Part shown: positions 59,519-64,000 of the stretch, piece after piece | Position numbering within the stretch: the stretch's first letter is position 1 | Layout of the letters: each line of letters starts with the position of its first letter | Source: Pelagibius sp964472095 | Lineage (GTDB): Bacteria; Pseudomonadota; Alphaproteobacteria; Kiloniellales; Kiloniellaceae | Direction of reading: 5' to 3' | Assembly (NCBI GenBank): GCA_964472095.1 | Contig: CAYYIV010000003.1 | Span: 62,001-126,000, forward strand | Length of the DNA stretch: 64,000 nt | Notes under the pieces: generated by a model | The model's input: the letters and a program-made list of their open reading frames with translations, nothing else | Database searches by the model: none | What the model was told of the DNA's origin: nothing | Translations under genes and position numbers: made by a program

Positions 59519-60469
59519 TCAGTCAGGGCGCGCTGCCAACTCACACTCTAGGCGATTCCAGTGCTGACCGCCATCGGTGAGAATTTCCCACACGTCGGGC
59601 CGCTCCTCGCGCACCTGCATCAGCATGGTATCGAGCTTGAGAAAGCAGGGCTGCCGGCGGCCGTGGTGATCGACCAGGGGGCCGATGTCCTCGAAATGGA
59701 TGCCCAGGCGCGACAGAAGCCGGAGCAGGGGGCGTTCCATCACCGCGCACCAATAGAGGATGCCGTTGTCGAGGCTCATCTGCACGAGCCCCTCGATGAG
59801 ACCCAGCGTCATGTTCGGAATGACGCGGAGTTCATTCTCGCGGTCTTCCGGCTCGTTGCTTTGGGGATAGAGCCAGTCACCCTGGCGCCTGCGGAAATCC
59901 TTGGAGATGCAGAAGCGGGAAACCTCGGCCATCCGCAGGACCGGGAAGCGCTCCGGGTCGGAGACAATCGGATCGTTGCAGACATCCTGCAGGGCAAAGC
60001 TGTGGGACGGGTCGCCACTGTTGGGCAGGATCAGGCGGACGGCGCCGGCCCAGGCCCGGCTCCGTTTGTGCCGGAGAAGACAATGAACCGCACGCTCATC
60101 GAAAGCATCCCGCTCCAGGCCATCCGGGTTGCCGGTCGGATCCTCGAAGGGGTTTTCGACGCAGTAGACCTGATACCGCAGGCGGAAGACCTCGTCGCGA
60201 AGCTCGCGATCCTCATCCCCGACCACAACGGTGTCGAAATACTGCCGATAGAGTTCACGGGCCGCCCGCGGTGCCGCCCCGCCGGCCGCGGTCCCGCGCG
60301 CGGGCCGTAGCGCTGACTTGTCCGATGTCTCAGGAGCACTCGGTTGCTGGCGTGACCCAGTCATGCCTTCTACCCCGCTGGCGAAGCCTTCACCATATGC
60401 CTGCGTTCCGACGGATGTCATCATCTTTGCACCGTATGACTGGCGCCGGGAGAACGCGCGGATTTGCAC
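59519..60469 (-). CDS. PEP-CTERM/exosortase-associated N-acyltransferase 1
   Basis: GNAT-fold protein of 316 residues, of the exosortase-system acyltransferase family related to FeeM-type N-acyl amino acid synthases. Core segments: VFRLRYQVYCVENPFEDPTG, DERAVHCLLRHKRSRAWAGA, VRLILP, MAEVSRFCISKDFRRRQGDW and LYWCAVMERPLLRLLSRLGI followed by HFEDIGPLVDHHGRR. The N-terminal ~70 residues are a variable low-complexity extension. GTG at 60469 has AGAGG upstream. It is followed at 12 bases by the E1-nitroreductase gene, making a likely operon. Confidence 0.88.
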   Translation of the reverse strand: MQIRAFSRRQSYGAKMMTSVGTQAYGEGFASGVEGMTGSRQQPSAPETSDKSALRPARGTAAGGAAPRAARELYRQYFDTVVVGDEDRELRDEVFRLRYQVYCVENPFEDPTGNPDGLERDAFDERAVHCLLRHKRSRAWAGAVRLILPNSGDPSHSFALQDVCNDPIVSDPERFPVLRMAEVSRFCISKDFRRRQGDWLYPQSNEPEDRENELRVIPNMTLGLIEGLVQMSLDNGILYWCAVMERPLLRLLSRLGIHFEDIGPLVDHHGRRQPCFLKLDTMLMQVREERPDVWEILTDGGQHWNRLECELAARPD

Positions 60470-60697
60470 GCAACCTCTAACGCGATGGTAGTTTCATATC
60501 ATGTGAATAACATCTGTTGCGTTAAGACACAGTAAATCCCTCACGTTTTCGACATGAGTGAAGAAAGCCTGTTCAAAAAAGGGAAGGCAGATCTGAAATA
60601 GATCCTGCGGTTGTGATGTCAGAGCGCCACAAAGCAACGCATCGACCGGCCGCCCGGCGAGCTGCAATACTTCTTCAAGTACGACCGCATAAAGGAT
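60470..60697 (-). promoter_or_regulatory. Upstream region of acyltransferase 1, possible weak sigma-54 site
   Basis: 228 bases, AT-richer than the genes. On the minus strand CGGTCGATGCGTTGCT (60648-60633) has GG and GC ten bases apart and a good TTGCT, but the -24 box is poor. If functional it would place the acyltransferase/E1 operon under the same regulator as the PEP-CTERM gene. AGAGG before the GTG is the ribosome site. Confidence 0.25.
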
Positions 60698-61555
60698 TTA
60701 CGCGGCGGTCCTTACAAGTTCGTCCGACAGCAGAAATCCGCCCACCGTAATGATGTCCCAGAACTCGGGGTGTTCGGCCTTCGCCCGGGCCAGCAACTCG
60801 GCTAGATCGGCGTAGCAGACCTGTCGCAAACCGCGGTGATCGACCAGGGGGCCAGCGTTGTGGAAATGCAGGCCAAACCCGCGCAGACGCCGCAGGAGGC
60901 TCGGCTCGGCCGCCAGGCACCAATGGGTCACGCCATGCTCCCTGCTCAGGCGCACCAGGCCACGGATCAGACCGAGGGACATGTACGGCAGCAGTTTCTC
61001 GCTCTGCCCGGCGCCCCGTAACCGGGTGTCGGATCGCAACTCGGTCATCTCTTGCGAAAGCCGCAGGATGTCGCGTGCCGCGCGCGCGATTGCGAAGCGT
61101 GAGATCTCGGCGGTAGCGCCGGCAGGCAGCCTGCTCAGGACATCGATGCTCTCTGCATGGGCGTACTCAGCCAGCGGCAGCCCATCGATCCAGGAGGGCC
61201 CCGCCGCAGGCTTTACCAGCCGGACAGTGCCGATCGCCCGTCTCCCAGCCCTGTCCTTCAGGAGACAATGCAGCGCGTCGGCGTCGTATTGGTCTCTTTC
61301 CAGGCCGTCGGGGCAGGCATCGGCCTCCTCGAAACCACGATCGAGGCAATAGACCTGGTAGCGCAGTCGGAAGGCCTCTTCGACATCCCTTTGGGTCGTC
61401 GCGGGTGTCTCGCTGAACACGGCGTCGAAGTGGCGCAGGACGTCGAAGCGGGTCAAAGGAGCTCGACCGGCCGGAGTGTCGGCAGCGCTGCTCAGGGGGG
61501 CGGTGGAGGCGGGAAGAGAGGCGCGAAGCATCTCGTGTGAAGGCTGAGTTCCCAT
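60698..61555 (-). CDS. PEP-CTERM/exosortase-associated N-acyltransferase 2
   Basis: Second member of the same acyltransferase family, 285 residues. Parallel segments: AFRLRYQVYCLDRGFEEADA, DADALHCLLKDRAGRRAIGT, VRLVKP, AEISRFAIARAARDILRLSQ, HWCLAAEPSLLRRLRGFGLH and FHNAGPLVDHRGLRQV. It lacks the long N-terminal extension of copy 1 and has diverged strongly, so the two probably use different acyl chains or acceptors. GGAG lies four bases before the ATG. 228 bases separate it from copy 1. Confidence 0.87.
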   Translation of the reverse strand: MGTQPSHEMLRASLPASTAPLSSAADTPAGRAPLTRFDVLRHFDAVFSETPATTQRDVEEAFRLRYQVYCLDRGFEEADACPDGLERDQYDADALHCLLKDRAGRRAIGTVRLVKPAAGPSWIDGLPLAEYAHAESIDVLSRLPAGATAEISRFAIARAARDILRLSQEMTELRSDTRLRGAGQSEKLLPYMSLGLIRGLVRLSREHGVTHWCLAAEPSLLRRLRGFGLHFHNAGPLVDHRGLRQVCYADLAELLARAKAEHPEFWDIITVGGFLLSDELVRTAA

Positions 61556-62210
61556 CGTTCTCCGATCAGGTTAGGAGCCGGCGGTAGCGGCGGACCAGTA
61601 GTTCTGAGAGAGGTAGGCTCTCAAACAGGCAAGAAGAATTGGTTAACGGAAGTCGCCTAATCCGGCCGCTTAAGTAAAAGCCTCGGAAATGCCACAAGGC
61701 ATGTTCAAGCGCGTCTTCAAGGTATGCGGGCAGCAGCACAGGCGCCTGAAATCTCCTGGGAGATAAGGGAATACTGTTTATAGAACAGATAGTTATAGGG
61801 TGTTCACTGCGAACGAACTGTGCGGACACGTTTCCCCCCGGTTCCGCTGCCTGCCTCCAATCATTGGGGATTCGGTGGTAATCCGCAACTCGAAAGCGTT
61901 AACCATTTATAGCCAGACCGGGACTGGCCCTCTGTGGCAATTTGTGGTTCTTCTCAGGCTATTCTAGTGACCCTCTGTAGTTTCAAGTAGTTGTTGTCTG
62001 CAGCATTCGGTTACCCAGGTTCATCAGCGCGCTATAATAGAATAGACCCAGTAAATGCACCGAATGGTTAAAAGTTCAGGGAATTTCCGCGCCCCAATTC
62101 GACGCCGTTTGGCCGCGCTGAGAGGGGCCCTCGCTGGCTGGGCAGCCGCAAGCTGCAGGGTGAGGGTCGATTTCAGATCGCTGGCCGACACGCTTGCCCC
62201 GGCCTGCGCC
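61556..62210. other. 655-base region with no supported gene
   Basis: Lower GC than neighbours. It should hold the promoter of acyltransferase 2 and the end of the glycosyltransferase transcript. A GTG-started 87-codon frame (61829-61566, minus strand, ending RRYRRLLT) has a G-rich sequence upstream but an unconvincing product. No repeat, RNA gene or clear terminator was found. A convincing sigma-54 site was looked for and not seen. Confidence 0.4.
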
Positions 62211-63422
62211 CTATGGACGCTGTACCAAGCCTTCGTAGAGAGGGGCGTACAGTGCTGCACTGGCATCCCAGGTGCGCTTTTTTTCGACGAATGCGCGCCC
62301 TGCAGAGCAGATTGCGGGCCACTGAGATCGTCGGGCAAAGAGGCTTCGTATTGCCTGCACAAGCCCCGCCGTGTCGTCGGCCGGAAAGAGAAATCCGGTC
62401 TTTCCGTTTACGATCAGTTCCTGATGGCCACCGACGTCGGAGGCGAGGACCAGCTTGCCCTGCGCCATGGCCTCGAGGGGCTTCAAAGGCGTCACCAGGT
62501 CAGTCAGGCGCATTCGGTGGCGGGGATAGATGAGGACGTCGAGCAGGCCGTAGTAGCGCTGGATCTGCTCATGAGGAATGCGGCCCGTGAAGATTGCGCG
62601 CCCCTCAAGACCGTGGGCGTGGGCTAACGCCTTGAGACGTTCTTCTTCCGGGCCGCCGCCCACCAGGAACAGCTTCATTCCGGCGAGGTCGTCCTTCATC
62701 TGCGCCACGGCTTCTATAAGGAGGTCGAGGCCCTCATAGGCATAGAAGGAGCCGATGAACCCGATCGTCGCGCCCTGTTCGAGCCCAAAGCGGCTCGCGA
62801 GTTCGGGGTCGCGCGGCGGCATGTGAGGGAAGGCGTTCAAGTCTACGGCGTTGGGTACCACGGTGATCTTGTCGGCCGCGATGCCGCGCGCCAGGACATC
62901 GCGCCGGAGCCCCTCGCAGATCGTCACCACGGCATCGGCGCGTCTCAGCAGGTAGCTTTCAAGGCCCCGTGTCGCGCGATAGCGAAGCCCCCAAGGACGC
63001 ACCTTGCGAAGATCCACGGCGGCGTCCTCCCAGAAGGCCCGCACCTCGTACACCAGCGGCAGGCGCTGGCGGCGGGCCACGGAGAGGGCCGGCAAGCCGT
63101 TGAGGATGGGGGAGTGGGCGTGAAGGATATCGGGGCGGATCTCCCGCACGACGGCTTCCAGGCGGTCCCTGGTCGCGGCCATCTGGCGCCAGTCCGCGGC
63201 AAGCGGAACGGAAGCCATTGCGTGCCCGGAGATCGGGGTTCGGTAGAAGTGCCACCCGTCGACCGTTTCTTCCGTCCCGCGGGTGTCGGGATGGCGTGGC
63301 GTCGTCAGGTGAAAGGTCTGCCAGCCCCGGGCGCGCTGGGCGCGCAGGATGCCCAATGTCCTGTACACGTAGCCGCTCTGCTGCGGCAGGGAATGGTCGA
63401 GAACATGGAGAATACGCATCAT
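62211..63422 (-). CDS. Exosortase A-associated glycosyltransferase (GT4)
   Basis: Glycosyltransferase family 4 protein of 403 residues. The N-terminal signature MRILHVLDHSLPQQSGYVYR, TLGILRAQRARGWQTFHLTT is that of the PEP-CTERM/XrtA-system glycosyltransferase family. Other GT4 elements: PDILHAHSPILNGLPALSVA, PNAVDLNAFP, IGFIGSFYAYEGLDLLIEAV, and the EX7E-like region LVTPLKPLEAMAQGKLVLAS. It builds exopolysaccharide co-encoded with exosortase systems. Two adjacent ATGs (63422, 63419) are possible starts. The rest of the polysaccharide locus may lie beyond 64000. Confidence 0.92.
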   Translation of the reverse strand: MMRILHVLDHSLPQQSGYVYRTLGILRAQRARGWQTFHLTTPRHPDTRGTEETVDGWHFYRTPISGHAMASVPLAADWRQMAATRDRLEAVVREIRPDILHAHSPILNGLPALSVARRQRLPLVYEVRAFWEDAAVDLRKVRPWGLRYRATRGLESYLLRRADAVVTICEGLRRDVLARGIAADKITVVPNAVDLNAFPHMPPRDPELASRFGLEQGATIGFIGSFYAYEGLDLLIEAVAQMKDDLAGMKLFLVGGGPEEERLKALAHAHGLEGRAIFTGRIPHEQIQRYYGLLDVLIYPRHRMRLTDLVTPLKPLEAMAQGKLVLASDVGGHQELIVNGKTGFLFPADDTAGLVQAIRSLFARRSQWPAICSAGRAFVEKKRTWDASAALYAPLYEGLVQRP

Positions 63423-63709
63423 CCGGCCACTAATCTGAAACCACTGGCCTTACCGAGACCTACTTTTGCAGGATCCGAAGAGCGGCGCGTTGCGTATGGG
63501 CTTGGCGGCAAGACTGAGCGGGGAACATATCACATGGCCTTCGCTGGCCAGGCGCGGAAATTGCGGCGGCGGGAGGGAAAGGCAGGGGCGAATGCGGAAC
63601 GTCGGGCTGCCTCCAGGGCGGATCACGATCCGCTCTACATCAAATGGATAGAGCAGAGTCACAGGGTCGATGGATCGCGCAATGCGAGTCCATTCGACCC
63701 TGATCTTCT
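63423..63709. other. Intergenic region between the unknown partial gene and the glycosyltransferase
   Basis: 287 bases. Contains GCGGATC-GT-GATCCGC, a perfect 7-bp inverted repeat near 63618-63633, and most of the dispersed repeat copy at 63680-63712. No coding frame is supported. The promoter of the glycosyltransferase gene is expected close to 63430-63500. Confidence 0.4.
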
Positions 63710-63712
63710 CTA
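63680..63712 (-). repeat. Dispersed repeat, copy 2
   Basis: Minus-strand copy of the element at 44250-44282, sharing the 18-base core AGATCAGGGTCGAATGGA. It begins at the stop codon of the partial gene ending at 63710, so like copy 1 it directly follows a 3' end in the sense direction. Confidence 0.6.
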
Positions 63713-64000
63713 GGAGAACGCCTGCGTCGACAGGCCGCCCATGCCGAACCAGGAGACGAGATCCTTGACGTCCACCTGATGGTGCTTCGGCAGACTGCGC
63801 CGAATCTCCTTCAGGCGCTCCTTTATGTCCGATGGAATCGTCCGCCGTGCCGGGCTCTTGACGGCCACCATGAAGGGGGCAATGGAGGTCGCGTAGACCC
63901 GGGCGCGGCCGTTGAGGCAGGTCCTGGCGGCGTTGCGGAAGTCGTCGGCCGCGAAAGCCGCGTTCAGGGAATAGAGGTAGTCGAGGGTGAACAGCTCGGG
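63710..64000 (-). CDS. Unknown protein, C-terminal 96 residues (cut by window edge)
   Basis: On the minus strand the frame is open from the window edge to a TAG at 63712-63710 and reads PELFTLDYLYSLNAAFAADD, FRNAARTCLNGRARVYATSI, then APFMVAVKSPARR and the end WFGMGGLSTQAFS. Codon use is like real genes here and there is no stop in 96 codons. The N-terminus lies beyond 64000. No family is recognised; it faces the same way as the glycosyltransferase and could be part of the same exopolysaccharide/exosortase locus. Confidence 0.6.
   Translation of the reverse strand, partial: PELFTLDYLYSLNAAFAADDFRNAARTCLNGRARVYATSIAPFMVAVKSPARRTIPSDIKERLKEIRRSLPKHHQVDVKDLVSWFGMGGLSTQAFS

Noticed and set aside
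61566..61829. 87-codon minus-strand frame downstream of the glycosyltransferase
   Set aside because: GTG start with only a G-run upstream, atypical composition and no recognisable fold; described in the gap entry instead.
1..64000. CRISPR arrays, tRNA/rRNA genes, integrases or transposases
   Set aside because: No regularly spaced repeats, cloverleaf genes, rRNA segments or recombinase-like proteins were seen on either strand.

Overview
The window is GC-rich, gene-dense DNA with short or overlapping intergenic junctions, and reads as chromosome of a metabolically versatile Gram-negative bacterium. Form I CO dehydrogenase, GlnT/GlxBCD-type genes, a NT-26-like arsenite oxidase and a palindromic repeat familiar from alphaproteobacterial genomes point to an alphaproteobacterium, probably Rhodospirillales-like. 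That placement is inference from gene content; no rRNA or tRNA gene lies in the window.

Layout. (1) 1-4891: the end of coxL followed by coxD-E-F-G, the maturation and anchoring genes of aerobic CO dehydrogenase. (2) 5349-14701: nitrogen block. It holds an ammonium transporter, a 55-residue membrane protein, two glutamine-synthetase-family ligases, a frameshifted alpha/beta hydrolase, an XRE-cupin regulator and three genes equivalent to split glutamate synthase domains (glxBCD/mgsABC). The last four resemble the N-methylglutamate synthase/gamma-glutamylmethylamide synthetase set, but no N-methylglutamate dehydrogenase is present. (3) 14987-19622: an AraC regulator divergent from a two-subunit periplasmic molybdenum hydroxylase (IorAB-like), then a cyclophilin-like gene that has lost its natural end. 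(4) 19595-25584: a TPP riboswitch and the operon thiD-thiO-thiS-thiG-thiE-thiY-tenA-thiX, with no thiZ. (5) 25714-27401: small unknown genes and a stand-alone LigD polymerase domain.

(6) 27849-44203: an arsenic island. A PhnCDE-type transporter is followed by arsR-acr3-arsC-arsH, the sensing system aioX-aioS-aioR, the arsenite oxidase aioB-aioA behind a textbook sigma-54 promoter with two upstream palindromes, then a convergent second arsR-arsC pair and a chromate transporter with a methyltransferase. Together these sense As(III) in the periplasm, oxidise it there, reduce cytoplasmic arsenate and export arsenite.

(7) 44308-51651: a SulP transporter with a tandem Usp protein, an ECF sigma/anti-sigma pair divergent from a DUF4168 secreted protein (with matching promoters on both strands), a small lipoprotein, a MOT1-type molybdate transporter with the stump of a ModE-like regulator, and small unknown genes. 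(8) 51863-64000: an exosortase/PEP-CTERM neighbourhood. It has a PEP-CTERM protein behind a sigma-54 promoter, an MMPL transporter/LolA-like/outer-membrane barrel operon, an E1-nitroreductase fusion (MoeY/Rv1355c-like), two exosortase-associated N-acyltransferases, an XrtA-type glycosyltransferase and a truncated unknown gene. The exosortase itself is not in the window. The E1-nitroreductase/acyltransferase group is the best candidate here for an undescribed pathway.
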